From contig NZ_AYYY01000043.1 of NCBI RefSeq assembly GCF_001436295.1, positions 62,001 to 126,000 on the forward strand: a stretch of 64,000 bases of DNA, given 5' to 3'. The stretch is from Paucilactobacillus vaccinostercus DSM 20634. Lineage in GTDB: Bacteria; Bacillota; Bacilli; Lactobacillales; Lactobacillaceae. Below are positions 17,318 to 25,616 of this stretch, in pieces. Each line of letters starts with the position of its first letter. Position 1 is the first letter of the stretch. A model generated the notes under the pieces. It saw only the letters and a list, made by a program, of their open reading frames with translations, did no database searches and was not told the DNA's origin. The position numbers and the translations under genes are program-made.

Positions 17318-17767
17318 ATGAAGATCATCGTGATGAAACAACACGATCAACACTGGGATGCCTTTGCCCAACAAATCCAATCGGTCACTTGGACCGCTGG
17401 CCGTCACCTAGCATACCTCATGTACAATCACGCTTTTTTAGACTGGGAACGCGTCATCGTTTTTAGTGACCATGGCCAACTGGTCGGCTTCTGCGCCCTG
17501 CTTGAACACGATATTGTCCCTGCCGTTCAGAGCCCTTTTGTTGGATACGTCTTTGTCAACAACAGTTATCGGGGTCAAGGACTCAGTGAACAACTTGTTA
17601 GTCGAGCCGAAACACTCGCCCAGCAGCTAGGATTTGATACCACGTACATTGTGACCCGCCACGTTGGCCTATACGAGCGCCTCGGTTACGAACTATTCGA
17701 CCACCGTCAGGACCGCTTTGGTCGCGAAAATCGAATGCTCATGAAAAGTTTAAAATTAATGTCCTAA
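17318..17767 (+). CDS. GNAT-family N-acetyltransferase
   Basis: The protein has 149 residues with the GNAT core: VFSDHGQLVGFCALLEHD, then the acetyl-CoA loop after VGYVFVNNSYRGQGLSEQLV (RGQGL), and LGFDTTYIVTRHVGLYERLGYE at the end. ATG 17318 lies 9 bases after GGAGGA and fixes the start. It begins 24 bases after the EAL gene, so co-transcription is likely. The substrate is unknown. Confidence 0.85.
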   Translation: MKIIVMKQHDQHWDAFAQQIQSVTWTAGRHLAYLMYNHAFLDWERVIVFSDHGQLVGFCALLEHDIVPAVQSPFVGYVFVNNSYRGQGLSEQLVSRAETLAQQLGFDTTYIVTRHVGLYERLGYELFDHRQDRFGRENRMLMKSLKLMS

Positions 17768-17800
17768 CAACTCTATCGATTACGATATAGTTGTTTTTTT
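17767..17800 (+). terminator. Terminator after EAL-GNAT operon
   Basis: ACAACT-C-TATCG pairs with CGATA-T-AGTTGT around a 4-base loop, then seven T. Confidence 0.9.
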
Positions 17801-17924
17801 ATATTCAAATTATATATATCATCATCTAACAAAAGTTTAAGACTATCTAAACAGCAATCATTCTGTTTGCTATTTTCTGATATTTTCCGTATATTGAACA
17901 CAACTTAATGATGAGGGGGCCACT

Positions 17925-18155
17925 ATGCAAATTTTCTTTACTAAACTACTCTGGTCAACATTGACGCTCACTGGTTTTCTGGGGTCAATTGTTGGTTTTG
18001 TTCTACCCATAATCCCTGGCATTCCATTCTTAATTCTAATGGTTTATAGTCTGCGTAAAATATCACCCCGATTCCATCGGTGGCTGCTCACAACACGTCT
18101 TGCCAAGTGGCTTCAACGGCGCGAACCGAAGTTAGCCAAGTGGCTGATTGATTAA
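17925..18155 (+). CDS. Small DUF454/YbaN-like membrane protein
   Basis: The protein has 76 residues: a long hydrophobic N-terminal region with a Gly/Pro break (GFVLPIIPGIPFLIL) and a basic amphipathic tail (SPRFHRWLLTTRLAKWLQRREPKLAKW). This matches the short DUF454 family (YbaN), inner-membrane proteins of unknown role. A paralogue of exactly the same length lies at 27237-27467 and aligns without gaps. GAGGGGGCC precedes the ATG. Confidence 0.75.
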   Translation: MQIFFTKLLWSTLTLTGFLGSIVGFVLPIIPGIPFLILMVYSLRKISPRFHRWLLTTRLAKWLQRREPKLAKWLID

Positions 18156-18259
18156 CGACGACACGCTTAATTTATCTGGCGTTCAATTCGCAAGCGTCAT
18201 CCGGCACGCTTTGATGCGTCATTGACCCAACTAAACTCATAAAACTTGATTAAAAAATT

Positions 18260-18297
18260 ATCGATTTGAAATCTCATTATTTCAAATCGATTTTTTA
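18260..18297 (+). terminator. Strong hairpin terminator before the nrd operon
   Basis: ATCGATTTGAAAT pairs perfectly (13 bp) with ATTTCAAATCGAT around a 6-base loop, followed by a T run. It ends any transcript from the DUF454-like gene. The rest of 18156-18420 shows nothing else. Confidence 0.9.
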
Positions 18298-18427
18298 TTG
18301 TCTTTTTTGGTCACCACCGTAATTTAGTCATCCCCGGTACCAGCCGTTTAATCGTCATTATCAAATGATAATGTTAATTCATATTTTAGCAATTCAATAG
18401 ATTCATTTTGGGAAAGTCGGTATTCCA

Positions 18428-18475
18428 ATACTATATATTGTGCTACAATGATTTGCGTCACACTATATATAGACA
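18428..18475 (+). promoter_or_regulatory. nrd promoter with two NrdR boxes
   Basis: ATACTATATATTGTGC (18428-18443) and ACACTATATATAGACA (18460-18475) both fit the NrdR box (ACACTATATATAGTGT type). Their 32-bp offset is three helix turns, the arrangement known for NrdR pairs. An extended -10 (TGCTACAAT, 18441-18449) sits between them, so NrdR bound with dATP/ATP would block transcription. nrdR itself is not in the window. Confidence 0.9.
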
Positions 18476-18501
18476 AAGGACGATGATTCGCTACGGAACC
18501 T

Positions 18502-18960
18502 GTAAATATTCTCTACATCAGTTTGAGCGGTAATACCAAATATTTTATTGGCAAACTGACAAAATACTTTGAAGAAGAACGCCACATTCAAGTTAATTCA
18601 ATTAACGTTAAAGAACACCCCGAATTCACCACTCTCGACCAACCGTTTGTTGCCTTCCTACCGGCCTTTCTTAAAGGCGGTAACGGAGTTAATAACGGCT
18701 ACACCGAAATCTTGACCACCATTTTGGGAGATTATCTAGAACACGAAGATAATTACCGCCGTTGTTACGGGATTATCGGTAGCGGCAATCGTAATTTTAA
18801 TAAGCAGTTTGCACTCACGGCTAAACAGTACGCTGAGCGCTTCGGTTTTCCCTACATTACCGATTTTGAACTACGTGGCACAGCACACGATTTTCCCCGC
18901 ATCGCCGATGCCATCTTAACCTATCGCGATCAATTCAGTTCTCAAACAACAAAGGAGTAG
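18502..18960 (+). CDS. nrdI: NrdI flavodoxin-like activator of class Ib RNR (no standard start)
   Basis: NrdI binds FMN and supplies the oxidant that builds the Mn2(III)-tyrosyl radical cofactor of NrdF. The protein reads VNILYISLSGNTKYF at its N-terminus (first beta strand and FMN phosphate loop) and later GVNNGYTEIL, GIIGSGNRNF and TDFELRGTAHD. The only standard in-frame start is TTG 18523, which would delete the first beta strand and part of the FMN loop, so it is unlikely. The frame is open back to a TGA at 18484. AAAGGA at 18475-18480 points at TTC 18487, with ACG 18493 next. I give the coordinates from the first clearly homologous residue. First gene of the nrd operon. Confidence 0.8.
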   Translation, partial: VNILYISLSGNTKYFIGKLTKYFEEERHIQVNSINVKEHPEFTTLDQPFVAFLPAFLKGGNGVNNGYTEILTTILGDYLEHEDNYRRCYGIIGSGNRNFNKQFALTAKQYAERFGFPYITDFELRGTAHDFPRIADAILTYRDQFSSQTTKE

Positions 18961-18966
18961 TCCCTA

Positions 18967-21135
18967 ATGGCAACTAGCACCCCAGAAATGGAAAACACCT
19001 ATTTTTACTTAAATAACCTCGTAAACATCCCTGTCGACGGAGAAATTCCGCTATATTACGATCAAGAAGCCCTCAAGGCCTATTTTGAAGAGACGGTCGA
19101 ACCAAAGACTAAGCAATTTGATTCATTGGATGCCAAATTAAACTACTTAGTCAACGAAGATTACATTGATCCAGATATCTTGAATCAGTATTCCCACGAA
19201 TTTGTGCGGTCCTTGTTCGACCGAATGAAAGACCATCACTTCCATTTCCACAGCTTTCTAGGCGCGTACAAATTTTACACACAGTACGCCATGAAAACCA
19301 ACGACGGACAACAATTCTTGGAAGGCTTTATCGACCGTGTTGTCTTCAATGCCCTTTACCTTGCAAACGGTGATGAGCAACTTGCTAATGACGTTGCCGA
19401 TGAATTAATTTCACAGCGTTACCAGCCCGCCACTCCCACTTTCCTCAACGCGGGGAAAAAGCGCCGCGGAGAAATGGTGTCGTGTTTCCTAATTGATATG
19501 GCCGATTCCATGCTCTCCATTGGCCGTGGCGTTAATTCCGCCCTTCAACTATCACGGATTGGCGGTGGCGTCGGTGTTAACCTGTCAAATCTCCGTGCCT
19601 CAGGCGATCCTATCAAAAAAATTGCCAACGCCTCGTCCGGGGTTGTACCAGTGATGAAGTTACTTGAGGACTCATTTAGTTACAGTAACCAGCTTGGTCA
19701 ACGTAACGGTGCTGGGGTTGTCTATCTCAACGTTTTCCATCCCGATATTTTACATTTTCTGGATACCAAAAAAGAAAATGCGGATGAAAAAATTCGGGTG
19801 AAGACCCTGTCCCTCGGGCTGATCGTTCCCGATAAATACTATGAATTGCTCAAGACTAACGAACCGATGTATCTTTTTAGTCCCTATGACGTCGAACGCG
19901 AATACCACACGCCATTTGCCTACATTGATATCACGAAGGAATATGACAACATGGTTGCCAACCCGAATATCAAAAAATCGGTCTTTAACGCCCGGAAGCT
20001 AGAACAAAAGATTTCTCAACTCCAACAAGAATCTGGGTATCCTTACATCTTGAACATTGATACGGCGAACCGCACGAACCCCGTCGACGGTAAAATTATT
20101 ATGAGTAATCTCTGTAGTGAAATTCTCCAGCCCCAGGAACCCTCAGAACTTGATGATGATCTATCGTATAAGACCATTGGTACCGATATTTCATGTAACC
20201 TCGGATCAACTAATATTATGAATATGATTGATTCGCCAGACTTTGGTCGCTCGGTTGCGGTCGCCGTTCGCGCGCTCACCCTCGTGACCGATACAACCAA
20301 CGTCAAGGAAGTCCCAACCGTTAAACATGGTAACGAACTTTACCATACGATCGGATTGGGTGCTATGGGTCTGCATACCGCCCTTGCACGCCACCAAATT
20401 GAATATGGCTCATCAGAAGCCCTTGAATTCACGGATGCTTACTTCCTAGCCTTAAACTACTATTCACTCGTCACGAGTAACCAAATTGCACGCGAACGTC
20501 ACGAAACCTTCGCCAAATTTGAGCAATCAAAATACGCCGATGGTAGTTACTTTGATCAATACCTGAACGCCGACTTTGCATTTAAGAGCACTAAAGTTGC
20601 AGAGATTTTCAAAAACATTAAATTACCATCTGTTGCCGACTGGGAGGTCCTCAAACAGGACGTCATGGCGGATGGTCTTTACCATCGTAACCGACTTGCC
20701 GTGGCACCGAATGGTTCCATTTCGTACGTTAATGAAACGAGTGCGTCACTTCACCCAATCACACAATTAGTAGAACAACGGCAGGAAAATAAAGTGGGAT
20801 CAATCTTCTACCCGGCACCCTACCTGTCTAACGAAACTTTGCCCTACTACACGCCCGCATATGATATCGACCAACGCAAAATCATTGATACCTATGCCGT
20901 AGCGCAAAAACACATTGATCAAGGCATGAGTCTGACACTGTTCATGCGTTCAGTTTTGAAACCCGACCTTTACGAATGGAAGGACAATGACAACTTGAAG
21001 ATGACGACCCGGGACCTTAACCGGTTACGGAATTACGCCTGGACCAAGGGCATCAAGTCACTTTATTACATCCGAACATTCACAGAAGACGACGAAATCA
21101 AAACCGCAAATGAATGCGAGTCATGCATGATCTAG
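18967..21135 (+). CDS. nrdE: Class Ib ribonucleotide reductase, catalytic subunit
   Basis: NrdE reduces ribonucleoside diphosphates to the deoxy form and is the large subunit paired with NrdF. The 722 residues match the family. Cys173 in MVSCFL is the redox cysteine at the substrate. The N-x-C-x-E triad is N380-C382-E384 (NLCSEIL), containing the thiyl-radical Cys. The last residues ECESCMI give the CxxC that takes electrons from NrdH or thioredoxin. No nrdH is in the operon. It starts 6 bases after nrdI and is followed by a 105-base spacer with two hairpins before the first nrdF. Confidence 0.95.
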   Translation: MATSTPEMENTYFYLNNLVNIPVDGEIPLYYDQEALKAYFEETVEPKTKQFDSLDAKLNYLVNEDYIDPDILNQYSHEFVRSLFDRMKDHHFHFHSFLGAYKFYTQYAMKTNDGQQFLEGFIDRVVFNALYLANGDEQLANDVADELISQRYQPATPTFLNAGKKRRGEMVSCFLIDMADSMLSIGRGVNSALQLSRIGGGVGVNLSNLRASGDPIKKIANASSGVVPVMKLLEDSFSYSNQLGQRNGAGVVYLNVFHPDILHFLDTKKENADEKIRVKTLSLGLIVPDKYYELLKTNEPMYLFSPYDVEREYHTPFAYIDITKEYDNMVANPNIKKSVFNARKLEQKISQLQQESGYPYILNIDTANRTNPVDGKIIMSNLCSEILQPQEPSELDDDLSYKTIGTDISCNLGSTNIMNMIDSPDFGRSVAVAVRALTLVTDTTNVKEVPTVKHGNELYHTIGLGAMGLHTALARHQIEYGSSEALEFTDAYFLALNYYSLVTSNQIARERHETFAKFEQSKYADGSYFDQYLNADFAFKSTKVAEIFKNIKLPSVADWEVLKQDVMADGLYHRNRLAVAPNGSISYVNETSASLHPITQLVEQRQENKVGSIFYPAPYLSNETLPYYTPAYDIDQRKIIDTYAVAQKHIDQGMSLTLFMRSVLKPDLYEWKDNDNLKMTTRDLNRLRNYAWTKGIKSLYYIRTFTEDDEIKTANECESCMI

Positions 21136-21147
21136 GGGATGTATTCA

Positions 21148-21215
21148 GGGTTAGCGCCCGTTTAACCCACCGACAACACGTTATTGGATCACGGTGCCCG
21201 TACACCTGTGAATCC
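21148..21215 (+). other. Two hairpins in the nrdE-nrdF spacer
   Basis: GGGTTA (21148-21153) pairs with TAACCC (21163-21168). A longer imperfect stem runs from GGATCACGGTG (21186) to CACCTGTGAATCC (21215). Neither is followed by a T run, so they are not terminators. They could mark an mRNA processing or stabilising site that sets the dose of the two NrdF proteins relative to NrdE. Confidence 0.5.
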
Positions 21216-21240
21216 TAACTAAGGAGACGAACAAATAACG

Positions 21241-22167
21241 ATGGACTATTTATACTACAAAGCAATTAACTGGGATGACATTAAAGATAATTTCGATAAA
21301 TACACGTGGGAACAACTCACCACTAACTTTTGGTTGGACATTCGGATTCCCGTCACGAATGATCAACCAGCTTGGCAACAGCTATCAGCCACTCAACAAC
21401 AGGCCATTACCCGCATGTTGGCAGGTGCATCGATGTTAGCCGTCTACCAATCAGAGGTCGGCACTCCTGCCATTCGCCATGATCGGCGAACCCAACAAGA
21501 AGAATCCGTATTAAATACCATTACCTTCATGAAATCAGTCCATGCTAAGAGTTACACGACCATTTTCCGGGCCCTGATTCCGGGCAATGGTGGCGCAAAT
21601 TTCACTTGGGCAGACAATAATACTGATCTGCAAGCTGAAATCGACCAACTCGCTCAAACGAGCACCAATGGCACAGCTTTACAAAAAAAAGCCCTTTTTA
21701 TTTTGACTGAAACTGGCCTTTCATTTGGTAAATATTGGACAACCCTTCAAACCCATTCTCTCGTCAATACCTACCAAATGTTGGCCAATATTCTTCGTGG
21801 AAGTGCCATCTTTAGTGCCTATGTCGGTTACAAATTTCACCTTGGGTTTGAAGACCTCGCGGCAAGTGACCAAGCCGAACTGCAGCATTGGATTAACACC
21901 CAGTTTGATCAACTCATGCAAACCGAAAAAGATTTCCTAGAAGCTAACCTTGAAGATGCCACCGAAGCCATCAATTTGGCCTACTATGGTGCCAATCATG
22001 CACTAACATCACTTGGTTTCGATGCTAGCTACGAGGTTCAGCCATCTCCACTAGTCGCGCAGCTCAAGAAATTGATGATCGATCAAGATCAATTCTTGCA
22101 ACAGGTGACGGCAGCAAACAACGAATCGGACACTGAAGAAATGACCGATGACGACTACGATTTCTAA
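21241..22167 (+). CDS. NrdF-like radical subunit lacking four of six metal ligands
   Basis: The 308-residue R2/NrdF fold aligns with the neighbouring NrdF (22182) without gaps through the first ligand helices. By class Ib numbering the ligands are D67, E98, H101, E158, E192 and H195. Here they read A67, K98, H101, E157, S188 and F191 (MLAVYQSEVG, FMKSVHAKSY, LTETGLSF, RGSAIFSAY). Tyr105 of the HAKSY motif is present. The C-terminus EMTDDDYDF keeps the docking tail for NrdE. It cannot hold a normal dimetal site. Known parallels are yeast Rnr4 (structural partner of Rnr2) and class Ie R2 (metal-free DOPA radical), but the residue set differs from both. ATG 21241 lies 14 bases after AAGGAG. ATA 21235 is better spaced. 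Confidence 0.85.
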   Translation: MDYLYYKAINWDDIKDNFDKYTWEQLTTNFWLDIRIPVTNDQPAWQQLSATQQQAITRMLAGASMLAVYQSEVGTPAIRHDRRTQQEESVLNTITFMKSVHAKSYTTIFRALIPGNGGANFTWADNNTDLQAEIDQLAQTSTNGTALQKKALFILTETGLSFGKYWTTLQTHSLVNTYQMLANILRGSAIFSAYVGYKFHLGFEDLAASDQAELQHWINTQFDQLMQTEKDFLEANLEDATEAINLAYYGANHALTSLGFDASYEVQPSPLVAQLKKLMIDQDQFLQQVTAANNESDTEEMTDDDYDF

Positions 22168-22181
22168 GGAGCATTCAACTA

Positions 22182-23132
22182 ATGAGCTATAAAACAATTA
22201 ACTGGGACATCATCGAAGACGAATTTGACGAATATGTATGGGATAAAGCAACGGCACAATACTGGTTAGATACACGGGTGCCGGTTTCTAATGATTTACG
22301 CGACTGGCGGACACTTTCTGACACCGAAAAGTCAGTCATCAACCGAGTTGTCGGGGGATTAGCCTTGCTGGACACACTCCAATCCGAAGAAGGCGTCGAC
22401 GTCATGCGGCCCGACGTTCGGACACGGAAGGAAGCGGCAGTCATCAATGACTTTTTGATGATGGAGTCAATTCATGCCAAGAGTTACGGCACTATTTTGA
22501 CCTCTTTGAACGATCAAGCCACTGTTGACGAAGTCTTCAATTGGATGAACAATAATCCCCGAATGCAGTACAAAGCCAAACGGATTAATGACATTTACCA
22601 AACAGGAAACAACCTTGAAAAGAAGGTCGCAAGTGTCTTTCTCGAAGGAATTTTGTACTACACCAACTTCTTTACCCCACTTTGGTACCGCGGTAACAAC
22701 AAACTCGCCAACCTTTCCGAGGTCATCAAGCTGGTGATCCGTGACGAATCCGTCCATGGCACCTACCTCGGCTACAAGTTCCAACTAGGCTATAACGAAC
22801 TGCCAGAAGCTGAACAAAAAACATTCAAAAAATGGATGGATGATTTACTCGATGATCTCCTTGAAAACGAATTTGCATTCACCGAAGAAGTTTACGCGCC
22901 AATTGGTTTAGCCGAAGACGTGAAACAATTTGTCCACTACAACGCCAACAAGGCCCTTCAAAACATGGGCTTTGAATCCCGCTTCCCCCATGCCGAAATT
23001 GAAGATATCAACCCGATCGTGATGAACGGCATTTCAACCGAAACGGCGAACCACGATTTCTTCTCCCAAGTTGGTGCTGGCTATCTGATGGGTAATGCCG
23101 AAGCCATGGATAACAGCGACTACGATTTCTAA
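22182..23132 (+). CDS. nrdF: Class Ib ribonucleotide reductase, radical (beta) subunit with complete metal site
   Basis: The protein has 316 residues. All metal ligands and the radical tyrosine are visible: D64 (LLDTLQ), E95 and H98 with Tyr102 (MESIHAKSY), E155 (FLEGILYY), E189 and H192 (RDESVHG). It should carry the dimanganese-tyrosyl or diiron-tyrosyl cofactor and pass the radical to NrdE. The tail AMDNSDYDF ends in the same DYDF as the degenerate paralogue. It starts 14 bases after that gene with AAGGAG upstream, so both are made from one mRNA. A terminator follows. Confidence 0.95.
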   Translation: MSYKTINWDIIEDEFDEYVWDKATAQYWLDTRVPVSNDLRDWRTLSDTEKSVINRVVGGLALLDTLQSEEGVDVMRPDVRTRKEAAVINDFLMMESIHAKSYGTILTSLNDQATVDEVFNWMNNNPRMQYKAKRINDIYQTGNNLEKKVASVFLEGILYYTNFFTPLWYRGNNKLANLSEVIKLVIRDESVHGTYLGYKFQLGYNELPEAEQKTFKKWMDDLLDDLLENEFAFTEEVYAPIGLAEDVKQFVHYNANKALQNMGFESRFPHAEIEDINPIVMNGISTETANHDFFSQVGAGYLMGNAEAMDNSDYDF

Positions 23133-23152
23133 TTCTTATCCGCTTTCTAATC

Positions 23153-23194
23153 AAAACATCCCTCCCCGAATCAAATCGAGGAAGGATGTTTTTT
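23153..23194. terminator. Terminator of nrd operon, also serving the TetR gene
   Basis: AAAACATCC-TCC-CGA pairs with TCG-GGA-GGATGTTTT, then a T run. Confidence 0.9.
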
Positions 23195-23810
23195 AATTTG
23201 TAGTTGTTTGAATCGGTGCTAGCAAAAAGTGAATCTGTTGGCGAACCCGCTCCCGCACATCGGCACTCAATCGTCGCTGATTTTTGATCAACAATTCATC
23301 ATACAGTACCTTCTGAAAAATCGACATCACAATCATCGCAAGGTTATCGGCAGCTTGGCTGTCATTAAGCGCCAGTTTCTCGACATTTTGAAAGGCTTGA
23401 GATAATCGCGCCTGAATTTGTTGAATCGCGTCAATCAACCAGTGAGACTGCTCATCAGACAACAACATTCGTTCACGAATTGTAATAATGAACGATTGAT
23501 AGCTGGTTTCACTTTGGAATGCTTGCCATAGCTGATCAAATAATGTCATCATTTGAGTTTCGATATCAGTGACAGTTGTCGAATTTGTTAGTGATACCGC
23601 TAGTAAACTAACCCGACTTTCAATTCCCTGCTGAACAATTGTATCCAAAATTTCCTGTTTACCATGCGGAAAGTGGTAGTAAAGTGCGCCTTCCGAAATT
23701 CCTGCCGCTTTATTAATCATTCGTGTCGTCGTTGCCTCAAAACCGCGACTAGCAAATAGTTTGCGAGCCACATCAATAATTTTGTCCTTTGGCTGGTCGT
23801 TTTTAATCAT
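23193..23810 (-). CDS. TetR-family regulator co-transcribed with mntH
   Basis: The protein has 205 residues. The N-terminal helix-turn-helix reads ATTTRMINKAAGISEGALYYHFPHGKQEIL (residues about 25-55). The C-terminal helical domain is typical in length. It follows the Mn transporter gene by about 47 bases on the same strand, so both come from one promoter near 25434. A perfect palindrome sits just downstream of that promoter and is the obvious candidate operator for autoregulation. The ligand is unknown. ATG 23810 follows GGAGATTAA. Confidence 0.85.
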   Translation of the reverse strand: MIKNDQPKDKIIDVARKLFASRGFEATTTRMINKAAGISEGALYYHFPHGKQEILDTIVQQGIESRVSLLAVSLTNSTTVTDIETQMMTLFDQLWQAFQSETSYQSFIITIRERMLLSDEQSHWLIDAIQQIQARLSQAFQNVEKLALNDSQAADNLAMIVMSIFQKVLYDELLIKNQRRLSADVRERVRQQIHFLLAPIQTTTN

Positions 23811-23857
23811 TTAATCTCCATCTTCGTAAAAAGTCGGGCACTCAGGCCCAACTTAAA

Positions 23858-25228
23858 CTACATAATACCGACAGTTTGTAAAATAAGATACCCGTTTAAG
23901 ATTACCAAAACAATTGCTGAACCCCAAGCACAGTACTTAATCCAAGCCCGGTTAGCAAACTCACCCATCAGCTTACGATTACTGGTGAACATTACCAGCG
24001 GAATAACCGCAAACGGTAACGCAATACTGAGAAAAACTTGAGAAAATGTCAGTAGGTTTTCAATCTTAGCTTCGTTTCCGTGATAGTAAATTGCAAATGC
24101 CAAAACTGGCGTAACTGAGAACAACCGTGTAACCAGCCGTTGAACCCATAGTGGAATTCGCAGGCGGATAAACCCTTCCATGATGATCTGCCCCGCTAAC
24201 GTTCCAGTAATCGTTGAGCTTTGGCCGGAAGAAAGTAAGGCGACGGCAAAGAGCATACTCAGCATCGGACTGGCAATTGCCCCAACAACCTGACTGTTAC
24301 TAAGTGCGTTAAACAAATCAACGAACCGCCCCAGTGAACTATCAGTGCCATAAAAGAGTGCTGCACCTAAGATCAGTAGCAAACTATTTACGATGAAGGC
24401 GATAAATAGCTGCATGTTAGAATCAATCGTTGAAAACCGAACCGCCTGTGCTAATTGCTTACGATCAGTTCGATCAACCTTCCGCGTTTGTGAAATCGAC
24501 GATCCAAGGTACAAATCATGCGGCATCACAGTTGCCCCAATAATTCCCAAAGAAAGATAGAGCATCGAGTGGTTGGTAAAAATATCACTGCTTGGAACGT
24601 AGCCACGCATAATCCCACCGATACTGGGCTGTGCAAGTAAGACCTCATACACGAAGACCAGTAAAATAACCGCCACCAGGGTTGCTACGATGGCTTCAAT
24701 CTTACGGAACCCGAGCTTCATCAGTAACAATAAAATTAAAACATCAGCCGCAGTAATCATAATCCCGACGATCAGTGGAATATTAAATAATAGCTTTAAC
24801 GCAATCCCAGAACCGATGATTTCCGCAATGTCGGTTGCCATAATAGCAAGTTCCGTAACCACCCAGAGCATTAGACCGACACCCTTAGATGTTCGCTCCC
24901 TTGTCAATTGGGCTAAATCTTTTCCCGTCACGATACCTAACTTCGCCGACATAGACTGAAGCATCATCGCAATCAGGCTAGAAATTAAAACAACTGCCAG
25001 CAAGCGATACTTATACTGAGCCCCACCAGCAATCGACGTGATCCAGTTACCCGGATCCATATAACCAACAGCAATTAAAATCCCAGGGCCACTGTAGGCC
25101 GCCAACGTTTTCCAAAAGCCTGCGTTCTTAGGGACCTCGATACTACCATTAATTTCATCTAAACTTTTGTCAGCAGCCGTTCCATTTGAAACGATTCCTT
25201 TTCCTTGTGCAAACACCTTATCTTCCAT
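23858..25228 (-). CDS. mntH: NRAMP-type Mn2+/divalent metal transporter
   Basis: The proton-coupled importer has 456 residues and about 11 membrane helices. The family markers are DPGN in [11 protein letters not shown] (helix 1, metal-binding Asp and Asn), the helix 6 segment [14 protein letters not shown] and [12 protein letters not shown] with the metal-selecting Met. Mn supply suits a bacterium with class Ib RNR and peroxide-forming oxidases. GAGGAAC precedes the ATG. The 5' leader is about 180 bases. I saw no yybP-ykoY (Mn riboswitch) signature in it. Confidence 0.95.
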   Translation of the reverse strand: MEDKVFAQGKGIVSNGTAADKSLDEINGSIEVPKNAGFWKTLAAYSGPGILIAVGYMDPGNWITSIAGGAQYKYRLLAVVLISSLIAMMLQSMSAKLGIVTGKDLAQLTRERTSKGVGLMLWVVTELAIMATDIAEIIGSGIALKLLFNIPLIVGIMITAADVLILLLLMKLGFRKIEAIVATLVAVILLVFVYEVLLAQPSIGGIMRGYVPSSDIFTNHSMLYLSLGIIGATVMPHDLYLGSSISQTRKVDRTDRKQLAQAVRFSTIDSNMQLFIAFIVNSLLLILGAALFYGTDSSLGRFVDLFNALSNSQVVGAIASPMLSMLFAVALLSSGQSSTITGTLAGQIIMEGFIRLRIPLWVQRLVTRLFSVTPVLAFAIYYHGNEAKIENLLTFSQVFLSIALPFAVIPLVMFTSNRKLMGEFANRAWIKYCAWGSAIVLVILNGYLILQTVGIM

Positions 25229-25382
25229 TTTAAGTTCCTCTTTTCTATTGGCTTAGAAATTCGGCAACCTATCAGAACTAATTCAAAGCATTTGGATTAA
25301 TATAAATTTAATCAGCTGATACACCCGATTAACACCATATTAACGCAGTCTTTTGATTAGCCATCTAAGTTAACAATTATCT

Positions 25383-25439
25383 AACTGAGCGCCCGCTCAG
25401 TTCCATAGAGTAATATAACACGAATTGAGTTTTTATCAA
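25383..25439 (-). promoter_or_regulatory. mntH-tetR promoter and palindromic operator
   Basis: On the minus strand TTGATA (25434-25439), 16 bases, TATATT (25412-25417). About ten bases downstream lies a perfect palindrome of 9-bp arms AACTGAGCG / CGCTCAGTT with CC in the centre (25383-25402). Its place at the start site fits a repressor operator. The rest of 25240-25616 shows only the leader and an A/T-rich spacer. Confidence 0.75.
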
Positions 25440-25616
25440 GCATTTTGCTTCAAAAAAAGAACCAACAAATGCCTTAGTAACGGCATCTAACCGGATAATC
25501 ATGATAACCGTCACGTTGTAATCGGTACCACTAATTTACGCTTTTTTTAATTAAAAAGTAGGATCTTCATAAATTTGCTGTAAACTAATCATAGTTTGCA
25601 TATTGGAGGATAAATC

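Noticed and set aside
20043-20397. Minus-strand frames inside nrdE
   Set aside because: They are shadows of the conserved nrdE coding sequence.
25229-25405. Mn riboswitch (yybP-ykoY) in the mntH leader
   Set aside because: The conserved loop sequences of that class were not found in the 180-base leader.
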